Program-made: the position numbers and the translations under genes | In this document: piece after piece, positions 1 to 6,384 of the stretch | Layout: every line of letters starts with the position of its first letter | How positions within the stretch are numbered: the stretch's first letter is position 1 | Notes under the pieces: generated by a model | What the model was told of the DNA's origin: nothing | Databases searched by the model: none | What the model saw: only the letters and a program-made list of their open reading frames with translations | Assembly (NCBI GenBank): GCA_020718265.1 | Contig: DYSM01000169.1 | Span: 1-6,440 of the forward strand | Direction: 5' to 3' | DNA length: 6,440 nucleotides | From: Draconibacterium orientale | GTDB taxonomy: Bacteria > Bacteroidota > Bacteroidia > Bacteroidales > JAADGE01

Positions 1-701
1 GGAACGTCGCCGTAATGAAAAATTCCGGCAGCCAAAGCTGCACTTGCACCCGATTTTGAAAAAATATCGACAAAGTGAGAAACATTTCCGGCTCCGCCTG
101 ATGCAATGACCGGAATATTGACCAATTTGCTCACAGTATCAGTAAGTTCCACAGCAAATCCGTTGCGCGTGCCGTCGTGATTCATGGAGGTCAGTAAAAT
201 TTCGCCGGCACCTAGTTTTTCCGCTTTTTTTACCCATTCAAATGTTTTTACAGTGGTTTCCGTGCGACCTCCGTGCACATAAACAATCCATTCATTGTTC
301 ACAAATTTAGTGTCAATTGCTAAAACAACACATTGATTACCAAATTGTTGTGCTATTTCAGAAATCAATTCCGGACGCTTAACCGCAGCCGAATTCACAC
401 TCACTTTGTCCGCGCCGGCGCGCACTAAAACCGCTGCATCTTCAGCCGAATTTATGCCTCCGCCCACAGTGAACGGAATGTTAATTTCGGCGGCAATGCG
501 TTCAACAAGTTCTGCCAAAGCCTGTCGTTTTTCAACAGTAGCCGTAATGTCCAGAAACACAAGCTCATCCGCACCTTGTTCGACATATTTTTTAGACAAC
601 TCAACCGGGTCGCCGGCATCTTGAATATTTACAAAATTTACGCCTTTCACGGTTCGTCCGTCACGAATGTCGAGGCATGGAATTATACGTTTTTTTAGCA
701 T
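1..701 (-). CDS. hisF: Imidazole glycerol phosphate synthase cyclase subunit HisF (partial, 3' end outside window)
   Basis: HisF is the cyclase half of imidazole glycerol phosphate synthase. It uses ammonia channelled from HisH to turn PRFAR into imidazole glycerol phosphate and AICAR in the cytoplasm. Translating the minus strand from the ATG at 701 gives an open frame of 233 codons that begins MLKKRIIPCLDIRDGRTVKG and reaches the window edge in GIFHYGDV. HisF is usually about 250 residues, so only the last helix is missing. The (beta/alpha)8 barrel marks are present: catalytic Asp11 (PCLD), FTVGGGI near residue 80, the second catalytic Asp130 (LAIDTKF), LLTSMNHDGTRNGF and the phosphate-binding IASGGAG. 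Asn replaces the first Asp of the usual DRDGT motif, a variant I associate with Bacteroidota. The start codon overlaps the end of hisA by 7 bp, which suggests translational coupling. No Shine-Dalgarno sequence is visible. Confidence 0.97.
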   Translation of the reverse strand, partial: MLKKRIIPCLDIRDGRTVKGVNFVNIQDAGDPVELSKKYVEQGADELVFLDITATVEKRQALAELVERIAAEINIPFTVGGGINSAEDAAVLVRAGADKVSVNSAAVKRPELISEIAQQFGNQCVVLAIDTKFVNNEWIVYVHGGRTETTVKTFEWVKKAEKLGAGEILLTSMNHDGTRNGFAVELTDTVSKLVNIPVIASGGAGNVSHFVDIFSKSGASAALAAGIFHYGDV

Positions 702-1408
702 AAATTCTGAAGTTCTTGGAGTGAAATTTTTCCTTCGTAAATGGCTTTACCTATAATTGAACCCTCACAACCTATTGATTTCATGCGCAATACATCAGAA
801 ATTGAGCTCACGCCGCCGCTGGCAATCAAATTTATTTTAGAGTTTTTTAAAATTTCTTCGTAAACGTCTTCAGATGCGCCGGCTAACATGCCGTCTTTTG
901 AAATATCTGTGCCAATTACATATTTAACTCCATGATTTTCAAACTGTTTGATGAAATCTAAAACATCAATATGTGCGTTCTCCTGCCAGCCGTTTATTGC
1001 TATTTTTCTGTGATGATAATCTGCCCCTAAAATAATTTTTTCGGCACCAAAAGTTTTTAGCCATTCCAGAAACAGTTCAGGTTGATTTACAGCGATACTT
1101 CCGCCTGTAACTTGCTGTGCGCCTGAGGAAAAGGCTATACTGATATCCTCATCCGATTTTATTCCGCCTCCAAAATCAATTTTCAAATTTGTTTGTTTTG
1201 CAATGGTTTCCAATACTTTATAATTCACAATATGTTTGGATTTTGCGCCGTCCAAATCCACTAAATGTAAGTATTTAATTCCGTGATATTCAAACGCTTT
1301 TGCAACTTCAAGCGGATGTTCGTTGTAAATTTTTTTTGTGCTGTAATCGCCTTTTGAAAGTCGGACGCATTTGCCGTCAATGATGTCGATTGCGGGAATA
1401 ATTCTCAT
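695..1408 (-). CDS. hisA: ProFAR isomerase HisA (phosphoribosylformimino-AICAR-P isomerase)
   Basis: HisA catalyses the Amadori rearrangement of ProFAR to PRFAR, the fourth step of histidine synthesis, in the cytoplasm. The 237-residue length is normal for the family. It is a half-barrel-duplicated (beta/alpha)8 protein, paralogous to its neighbour HisF. Visible marks are the N-terminal catalytic Asp8 in IIPAID, DGKCVRL at 11-17, LHLVDLDGA at 47-55, the first phosphate loop DFGGGIKS at 78-85, VTGGSIAV at 100-107, the second catalytic Asp130 in ILGADYH, TDISKDGM at 167-174 and the second phosphate loop IASGGVSS near 195-202. The start is firm because the ATG directly precedes the conserved beta-1 strand. 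It lies 7 bp after the hisH stop and its 3' end overlaps hisF. The sequence resembles Bacteroidota HisA proteins as I remember them. Nothing is broken. Confidence 0.98.
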   Translation of the reverse strand: MRIIPAIDIIDGKCVRLSKGDYSTKKIYNEHPLEVAKAFEYHGIKYLHLVDLDGAKSKHIVNYKVLETIAKQTNLKIDFGGGIKSDEDISIAFSSGAQQVTGGSIAVNQPELFLEWLKTFGAEKIILGADYHHRKIAINGWQENAHIDVLDFIKQFENHGVKYVIGTDISKDGMLAGASEDVYEEILKNSKINLIASGGVSSISDVLRMKSIGCEGSIIGKAIYEGKISLQELQNLC

Positions 1409-1415
1409 AAAAAAT

Positions 1416-1994
1416 CTATAAAGTTAAAAAATTTCTTAAAATCGTTTCGCCTACCATTGCTGATTTTTCAGGATGAAATTGTGTGGCATAAAAATTATTT
1501 TTATACAAAGCTGCACTGAACGGTAAAATATAGTTGCTCAATGCTGCCGTTTCTACACAAATTTCAGCATAATAACTGTGCACAAAATAGACATCACTAT
1601 TTAGTGTTAAGTTGTTGAATAATTGAGATTTATAGTCGTAAATATTGTTCCAACCGATGTGCGGAACTTTATCGTTAGTCGGAAATTTTTTAACTAAAGT
1701 TTCAAAAATTCCGATACAATCCGTGTCGCCTTCTTCGCTGTGCCTGCACAGTAATTGTTGCCCTAAACAAATGCCGAGCAAAGGCGATTGTATTTGTCGA
1801 ATAAGTTTGTCTAATTCTCTGTCTTTGAGATACTTCATAGCCGTACTCGCCTCGCCTACGCCGGGAAAAATAACTTTATCGGCTGCCAAAATTTCGTCAG
1901 GTTTGTCTGTGATAATGCTTTCAAATCCGAGGCGACTTACTGCATTTTGCACGGAACGAATATTTCCGGCGTTATATTTCAGAATTGCAATCAT
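1416..1994 (-). CDS. hisH: Imidazole glycerol phosphate synthase glutamine amidotransferase subunit HisH
   Basis: HisH is a class I (triad) glutamine amidotransferase. It hydrolyses glutamine and passes the ammonia into the HisF barrel, and the two form the IGP synthase heterodimer. The 192 residues are a usual length. The catalytic triad is complete: nucleophile Cys76 in LLGICLGQQ, and His174 and Glu176 in TQFHPEKS. The oxyanion-region motif FPGVGEA lies at 43-49, and KVPHIGWN at 109-116 is the conserved segment facing HisF. The N-terminal KYNAGNIRSV, where many phyla have DYGxGN, is a form I know from Bacteroidota. The start codon shares ATGA with the hisB stop, a 4-bp overlap typical of coupled translation. 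An AAGGG stretch sits 6 bases before the ATG, but it also encodes the conserved HisB C-terminus, so its role as a ribosome-binding site is uncertain. Confidence 0.98.
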   Translation of the reverse strand: MIAILKYNAGNIRSVQNAVSRLGFESIITDKPDEILAADKVIFPGVGEASTAMKYLKDRELDKLIRQIQSPLLGICLGQQLLCRHSEEGDTDCIGIFETLVKKFPTNDKVPHIGWNNIYDYKSQLFNNLTLNSDVYFVHSYYAEICVETAALSNYILPFSAALYKNNFYATQFHPEKSAMVGETILRNFLTL

Positions 1995-3085
1995 AAACTA
2001 CCCTTAGTGCTTGGAACAGAGTCTGTTCCGTTAAATGAAACTGCTGTTTTTACAGCTTTGGAAAATGCCTTGAAAATAGCTTCGATTTTATGGTGCTCAT
2101 TCGTGCCCGTTGATTGAACATTTAGATTACAACGCGCTGAATCACAGAATGATTTGAAGAAATGAAAAAATAATTCAGTCGGCATATCACCAATTTTTTC
2201 GCGCCTAAATTCAGCATTCCAAACGAACCAAGGTCTGCCTGAAAAATCAAGTGCAACTTGTGCCAAACAATCATCCATCGGCAAAATTGAAAAGCCGTAA
2301 CGCTCTATGCCTCTTTTAGTTCCGAGTGCTGCATCAAAAGCTTGACCTAACGAAATGGCAACATCTTCAATCGTATGATGTTCGTCAATATGCAAATCGC
2401 CTTTAACGCTGATATTCAAGTCAATAAGAGCGTGTTTAGACACTTGTTCAAGCATGTGATTCAGAAAACCAATTCCCGTGTTTATGTTGTTTTGTGCAGT
2501 TCCGTCTAAATTTAGCTCGACAAAAATATCGGTTTCGGTTGTTTTTCTCGAAATTTTTGATTTTCGGTGGATTTGTTTCAAAAAAGTATAAATTTCTGAC
2601 CAATTTTTAGTTACTAAATTTGCAGAAACAGACTTGTCATCGCTGATGTAAATACTTTTACAACCCAGATTTTCAGCAAGTTGCACATCAGTCAGTCTAT
2701 CACCGATGACATACGAATTTGCTAAATCGTATTCGCCTGTCAGGTATTCGGTAAGCATTCCGGTACGTGGTTTTCGTGTCGGCGCATTTTCGTGCGGGAA
2801 ACTTTTGTCTATATGAACTGCATGGAAGTGAACACCTTCATTTTCAAAAGCTTGCATCATTTTATTATGAGCGGGATGAAATGTTTCTTCCGGGAACGAT
2901 TCTGTGCCCAATCCATCTTGGTTAGTAACCATAACAAGCAGAAAATCAAGCTCTTTTGCAATTTTTGCAAGATATTGAAACACACCGGGATAAAATTCCA
3001 ATTTTTCGAGACTGTCCAATTGATAATCAACAGGCGGTTCAATTACGAGTGTTCCGTCTCGGTCGATAAAAAGTATCTTTTTCAT
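1991..3085 (-). CDS. hisB: Bifunctional histidinol-phosphatase / imidazoleglycerol-phosphate dehydratase HisB
   Basis: This fused enzyme carries out two non-consecutive steps. The C-terminal domain dehydrates imidazole glycerol phosphate to imidazole acetol phosphate (step 6), and the N-terminal domain dephosphorylates histidinol phosphate (step 8). Residues 1-165 are a HAD phosphatase: Asp8 and Asp10 in FIDRDGT, Thr54 in VTNQDG, Lys105 in TRKP, and Asp129 with Asp133 in GDRLTD. Residues 166-182 form a linker. Residues 183-364 are the dehydratase: ETDIFVELNLDG, FLNHMLEQ at 207-214, the metal-binding DEHHTIED at 234-241, DFSGRPW, EHHKIEAIFKAF and the C-terminal STKGSL. Two oddities stand out. 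The four zinc-ligand positions known in the E. coli phosphatase domain (Cys93, His95, Cys101, Cys103) are Asp, Ser, Ala and Thr here. The usual FxDHML motif has Asn209 for Asp. The gene starts 14 bp after hisC and overlaps hisH by 4 bp. Confidence 0.97.
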   Translation of the reverse strand: MKKILFIDRDGTLVIEPPVDYQLDSLEKLEFYPGVFQYLAKIAKELDFLLVMVTNQDGLGTESFPEETFHPAHNKMMQAFENEGVHFHAVHIDKSFPHENAPTRKPRTGMLTEYLTGEYDLANSYVIGDRLTDVQLAENLGCKSIYISDDKSVSANLVTKNWSEIYTFLKQIHRKSKISRKTTETDIFVELNLDGTAQNNINTGIGFLNHMLEQVSKHALIDLNISVKGDLHIDEHHTIEDVAISLGQAFDAALGTKRGIERYGFSILPMDDCLAQVALDFSGRPWFVWNAEFRREKIGDMPTELFFHFFKSFCDSARCNLNVQSTGTNEHHKIEAIFKAFSKAVKTAVSFNGTDSVPSTKGSL

Positions 3086-3099
3086 TGAATTTCAATATT

Positions 3100-4128
3100 T
3101 TACGATAATTTTTTCATTGCAGAAATTAACGCTGTATTTTCTTCGGGTGTTCCGATTGTTATACGAATTCCGCCTTTTACAACTTTGTTTCTGTTTCTTA
3201 CAATGATTTGATTTTCAACTAATTGATTGTAAATTGTATCTGCATCTTTAACAGTTATCAATACAAAATTAGCATCGCTTGGAAAAATAGATAACACGTA
3301 AGGCAGTTTTTCCAATTCTGATAATAATTTTTGTTTTTCATGGAGAATTATCTCGACATTTTTCTTAAAAAGAGATTCATTTTCAAGACATTGCAGCGCA
3401 GCATTCTGATTAATCAAACTCACATTGTAAGGCGGTTTAACTTTGTCATACAAATCAATAATTTTCTTTTCAGCAAAGGCTGTGCCAACTCGAATGCCCG
3501 CGTGTGCCCAAGCCTTGCTAAACGTTTGACTTACAATAAGATTAGGATATTCGTTTATTCTATAAATCCACGATTTTTGATTGCTGAAATCAATATAAGC
3601 TTCGTCTAAAAATACGATTCCGTTAAAATGATTTAAAATGTATTCAATATGCTGAATATCAGCAAGATTTGCTGTCGGATTGTTGGGCGAACATATAAAT
3701 ATGAGTTTCAAATTTGGGTTCGTAAAATGAGGTTGTGCTGCTTCGATATTTAATTGGAAATCAGAAGTCAGCGGAATTTCAATCATTTCAACATCATTTG
3801 TTGCCGCCGACACTTTGTACATACCATAAGATGGTGTAAATGAGAGAGCTTTGTCTATTCCCGGACGGCAAAAAATACGAAATGCCAAATCAATAACTTC
3901 ATCGCTTCCGTTTCCTATGAAACAATTTTCAACGCTAACTCGCTTAATTTCACAGAGTTTTGCTTTCAACGCACGTTGGTGAGGGTCGGGATAGCGATTC
4001 AACGTGCCAAACGGATTTTCGTTTGCATCCAAGAAAATTCCGGACGAACCGGAAAATTCATCTCGAGCACTCGAATACGCTTCAAGTTTTAAAATATTTG
4101 GTCGGACAATTGATTTAAGGTCAAACAT
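3100..4128 (-). CDS. hisC: Histidinol-phosphate aminotransferase HisC
   Basis: HisC is a PLP-dependent fold-type I aminotransferase. It converts imidazole acetol phosphate plus glutamate to histidinol phosphate and 2-oxoglutarate (step 7). The 342 residues match the family. Recognisable elements are the N-terminal LDANENPFG at 33-41, the cofactor phosphate-binding GNGSDE at 72-77, the PLP-contacting SPNNPT at 147-152 (Asn150), Asp175 and Tyr178 in FLDEAYIDF, the Schiff-base lysine Lys205 in TFSKAW, Arg213 in GIRVG for the phosphate, and the substrate-carboxylate arginine Arg322 in GIRITIGT. The segment after the lysine reads AWAHAGIR, where related proteins usually have a small residue or Leu at the His209 position. 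I regard this as ordinary variation. The ATG overlaps the hisD stop by 8 bp and is the natural start, as the family begins with an LVRPNI-like segment at this point. HisC relatives also transaminate aromatic keto acids, but the operon context fixes the role. Confidence 0.97.
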   Translation of the reverse strand: MFDLKSIVRPNILKLEAYSSARDEFSGSSGIFLDANENPFGTLNRYPDPHQRALKAKLCEIKRVSVENCFIGNGSDEVIDLAFRIFCRPGIDKALSFTPSYGMYKVSAATNDVEMIEIPLTSDFQLNIEAAQPHFTNPNLKLIFICSPNNPTANLADIQHIEYILNHFNGIVFLDEAYIDFSNQKSWIYRINEYPNLIVSQTFSKAWAHAGIRVGTAFAEKKIIDLYDKVKPPYNVSLINQNAALQCLENESLFKKNVEIILHEKQKLLSELEKLPYVLSIFPSDANFVLITVKDADTIYNQLVENQIIVRNRNKVVKGGIRITIGTPEENTALISAMKKLS

Positions 4129-5410
4129 TTAGAATAGATTTTAATCGGAGTGAAACTGCATTTTTATGTCCGAAGAGCTCTTCGGTTTCTGCCATAAGTT
4201 CTATTGCCTTTCCAATATTGTTAATGCCTTGTTTACTAATATGTTGGAACGATATTTTTTTCATAAAACTATCCAAAGAAACGCCGCTGTAATTTCGGGC
4301 ATACCCGTTTGTCGGCAACGTATGATTTGTGCCGCTGGCGTAGTCGCCCGCGCTTTCGCAACTGTAATTTCCGACAAAAACAGAACCTGCATTTCTGACT
4401 TTTGTTACATAATCACCGGCGTTTTCAGAAGCAATTATCAGATGCTCAGGTGCATACAGGTTGCTAAATTCAAAACATTCTTCCATTGAATTTAAAATAA
4501 TACAACGGCTGTTGGCTAAGGCTTGTTCGGCAATTTTTTTTCGCGGAAGTGCTGAAAGTTGCTTGGAAAGTTCTTTGAGTGTTTTTTCGGCAAACGAAAG
4601 ACTGTCTGTCAGTAGAATTGCCTGACTGTCAGCACCATGTTCGGCTTGTGAAAGCAGGTCGGCGGCAACAAATTCCGGTACGCCCGTCGAATCCGCAACA
4701 ACCAAAACTTCGCTCGGACCTGCAGGCATGTCGATGGCAACGCCCATTTGTTGAACAATCTCCTTGGCTTTCGTTACGAATTGATTTCCCGGACCAAAAA
4801 TTTTATAGACTTTCGGTATGGTCTCCGTACCAAATGTCATGGCTGCAATTGCCTGAGCACCACCAACTTTGAATATTTTTTTAACGCCGCAAATCGCTGC
4901 AGTTCTTAAAATTGCCGGATGCACATTTCCGTTTTTGTCAGGCGGCGTACAGATGATAATTTCGCTGCAACCGGCGAGTTGTGCAGGCACGGCAAGCATC
5001 AAGACTGTGGAAAACAGCGGAGCTGAACCGCCCGGAATATAAAGCCCGACTTTCTCAATCGGAATATTTTTGCGCATACAATGCACGCCCGGCATGGTTT
5101 CTACCGATGGTTCGATGACATTTTGAGCGGCATGAAATTTTTCAATATTTTTTTTTGCTAAAAGAATTGCATTTGCTAAATCGTTCATTATGAAGCGTCT
5201 GGCTTCAAGAATTTCGGTTTCGGTAACTGTAAGGTTTGAAAGTTTAACAGAATCGAATTTTTCGGAATAGTCCAACAGAGCTTTATCGCCGTTAAGTCTC
5301 ACGTTTTCAATAATTTCCAAAACTACGTCGTCTAATTTTTCTTTCTCAAAAACAGCGCGCTGTATGAGAGAGTTCCATTCTGATTTATCGGGATTTTTGA
5401 ATATTTGCAT
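4121..5410 (-). CDS. hisD: Histidinol dehydrogenase HisD (start corrected to 5410)
   Basis: HisD is a zinc enzyme that oxidises L-histidinol to L-histidine through histidinal with two NAD+, the last two steps of the pathway. Starting at the ATG at 5410 gives 429 residues, the normal length. Zinc ligands expected from the E. coli enzyme are all present: Gln255 and His258 in LSQAEHGAD, Asp356 in SAGDYASG and His415 in LFGHKNA. The catalytic Glu322-His323 pair lies in YAPEHL. Other marks are YIPGGSAPLFS at 124-134, GGAQAIAAMTFGT at 183-195 and FGPGNQFVTKAK at 205-216. The frame stays open upstream to an ATG at 5506, but that would overlap hisG by 79 bp and add 32 basic, low-complexity residues not known in the family. 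The 5410 start leaves a 17-bp gap after hisG. Its 3' end overlaps hisC by 8 bp. Confidence 0.97.
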   Translation of the reverse strand: MQIFKNPDKSEWNSLIQRAVFEKEKLDDVVLEIIENVRLNGDKALLDYSEKFDSVKLSNLTVTETEILEARRFIMNDLANAILLAKKNIEKFHAAQNVIEPSVETMPGVHCMRKNIPIEKVGLYIPGGSAPLFSTVLMLAVPAQLAGCSEIIICTPPDKNGNVHPAILRTAAICGVKKIFKVGGAQAIAAMTFGTETIPKVYKIFGPGNQFVTKAKEIVQQMGVAIDMPAGPSEVLVVADSTGVPEFVAADLLSQAEHGADSQAILLTDSLSFAEKTLKELSKQLSALPRKKIAEQALANSRCIILNSMEECFEFSNLYAPEHLIIASENAGDYVTKVRNAGSVFVGNYSCESAGDYASGTNHTLPTNGYARNYSGVSLDSFMKKISFQHISKQGINNIGKAIELMAETEELFGHKNAVSLRLKSILNV

Positions 5411-5427
5411 CTCTGATTTTGAGTTAT

Positions 5428-6285
5428 TTACAGAACAATTTTGTTTATCGGGATAACTAAAATACCTTCCGCGCCGGCTGCTTTGAGTGCGTCGATGACT
5501 TCCCAAAATTTATCTTCGTCGATGACCGAATGCAGTGAGCTCCAACCGGTTTCGGCTAAGGGCATAATGGTCGGACTTTTCAGAACGGGCAGAATTTTGC
5601 TTACAGCTTCGATTTTTTCGTTCGGCACGTTCATTAAAATATATTTCGAGGTTCGTGCGCGCAAAACGGCTTGTATTCTAAACAATAATTTTGCAAGAAT
5701 TTCTTCTTTTTCGGTCGTCAGTTTTTGAGATTTTGCAAGTACGGCTTCAGATTTTAAAAGCGTATGCGTTTCACGTAAACCGTTTTGAAACAGCGTACTG
5801 CCCGAGCTTACAATATCGCAAATGCCGTCGGCAAGTCCAATATTCGGTGCAATTTCAACGGAGACGGAAATGACATGAATTTCTGCCGAAATATTATTTT
5901 TATCTAAAAATGCTTTCAACGTATTCGGATACGACGTTGCGATTTTTTTGCCTTGAAAAAACGAAAGACTGCCGTCTGGTTCGTTTTTCGGAACCGCAAG
6001 CGAGACGCGACATTTTGAGAATCCGAGCTTTTGAACAGCTTCTACTTTTTTTTGCTCTTCGATGAGCAAATTCTCGCCCACGATGGCAATATCAGCCACG
6101 CCGTCTTCCAAATATTGCGGAATGTCAGAGTTGCGCAGATACAAAATTTCCATCGGAAAATTCGGCACTTCAACTTTCAATTGGTCTTTCCCGGTATCCA
6201 CCTTCAAGCCGCATTCTTTCAGCATTTCTATGGAATCTTCGTGCAGTCGTCCGCTTTTTTGTATGGCTATTTTGAGTGTGTTCAT
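5428..6285 (-). CDS. hisG: ATP phosphoribosyltransferase HisG, long form
   Basis: HisG condenses ATP and PRPP to phosphoribosyl-ATP, the first committed step. The 285-residue length marks the long, homohexameric form with its own regulatory domain, which does not need HisZ. Catalytic domains span about residues 1-215: KIAIQKSGRLHEDS at 5-18, the ADIAIVGENLL segment at 64-74, and the PRPP-binding loop in CDIVSSGSTLFQNGL at 156-170. The C-terminal ACT-like domain (about 216-285) has the family's GWSSLHSVIDEDKFW and GAEGILVIPINK segments and is where histidine binds for feedback inhibition in characterised long-form enzymes. The ATG at 6285 is right because conserved sequence begins within a few residues of it. 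It is the first gene of the operon, preceded by an AT-rich leader. No Shine-Dalgarno sequence is seen, as is common in Bacteroidota. Confidence 0.97.
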   Translation of the reverse strand: MNTLKIAIQKSGRLHEDSIEMLKECGLKVDTGKDQLKVEVPNFPMEILYLRNSDIPQYLEDGVADIAIVGENLLIEEQKKVEAVQKLGFSKCRVSLAVPKNEPDGSLSFFQGKKIATSYPNTLKAFLDKNNISAEIHVISVSVEIAPNIGLADGICDIVSSGSTLFQNGLRETHTLLKSEAVLAKSQKLTTEKEEILAKLLFRIQAVLRARTSKYILMNVPNEKIEAVSKILPVLKSPTIMPLAETGWSSLHSVIDEDKFWEVIDALKAAGAEGILVIPINKIVL

Positions 6286-6300
6286 CTTATGAGTATCAAT

Positions 6301-6331
6301 TTTTTTTTGTCGTGCAAAAGAACAAAAAAAA
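6301..6331. repeat. A/T-tract inverted repeat just upstream of hisG
   Basis: Perfect 10-bp arms (TTTTTTTTGT at 6301-6310 and its reverse complement at 6322-6331) flank an 11-base spacer. On the mRNA strand a U8 tract precedes and an A8 tract follows the loop, with the 3' arm ending 15 bases before the hisG start codon. It is not a Rho-independent terminator, since the stem is nearly all A-U and no U run follows it. It may fold weakly near the ribosome-binding region, or may simply be two homopolymer tracts facing each other. The sequence is certain and the function unknown. Confidence 0.4.
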
Positions 6332-6365
6332 TGTCAAAGTTTTAATATTTTTATCAAGTTGAATG

Positions 6366-6384
6366 TTGAAATTATGAATTTCAA
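6366..6384. promoter_or_regulatory. Perfect palindrome upstream of hisG, possible operator or leader hairpin
   Basis: Two 8-bp arms, TTGAAATT and AATTTCAA, are perfect reverse complements separated by 3 bases. Allowing one unpaired base, the symmetry extends by two more pairs (TG with CA) to cover 6364-6387. The centre is about 90 bp upstream of the hisG ATG, a plausible place for a repressor site or an RNA hairpin in the 5' leader. The dyad itself is certain. Any function is inference, and AT-rich DNA makes such palindromes more likely by chance. Confidence 0.4.

Noticed and set aside
406..624. Open frame on the plus strand opposite hisF.
   Set aside because: It lies wholly antisense to well-conserved hisF and its translation is a Ser/Ala-rich shadow without recognisable motifs.
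695..701. Overlap of hisF and hisA considered as a possible frameshift or gene fusion, since the two are paralogous barrels.
   Set aside because: Each gene has its own start or stop, full conserved N- and C-terminal segments and normal length. A 7-bp overlap is ordinary in this operon.
1645..2007. A 120-codon plus-strand frame opposite hisH.
   Set aside because: It is antisense to the conserved hisH triad region, matches no family I know, and its Cys/Ser-rich composition is typical of a shadow frame.
2857..3042. Minus-strand frame of 61 codons inside hisB in another frame.
   Set aside because: It lies fully within the HAD domain of hisB, whose own frame is strongly conserved. No frameshift is needed to read hisB.
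6031..6345. Plus-strand frames of 104 and 76 codons opposite the start of hisG, one extending into the leader.
   Set aside because: Both are antisense to conserved hisG codons, overlap each other in different frames, and show no domain or signal.
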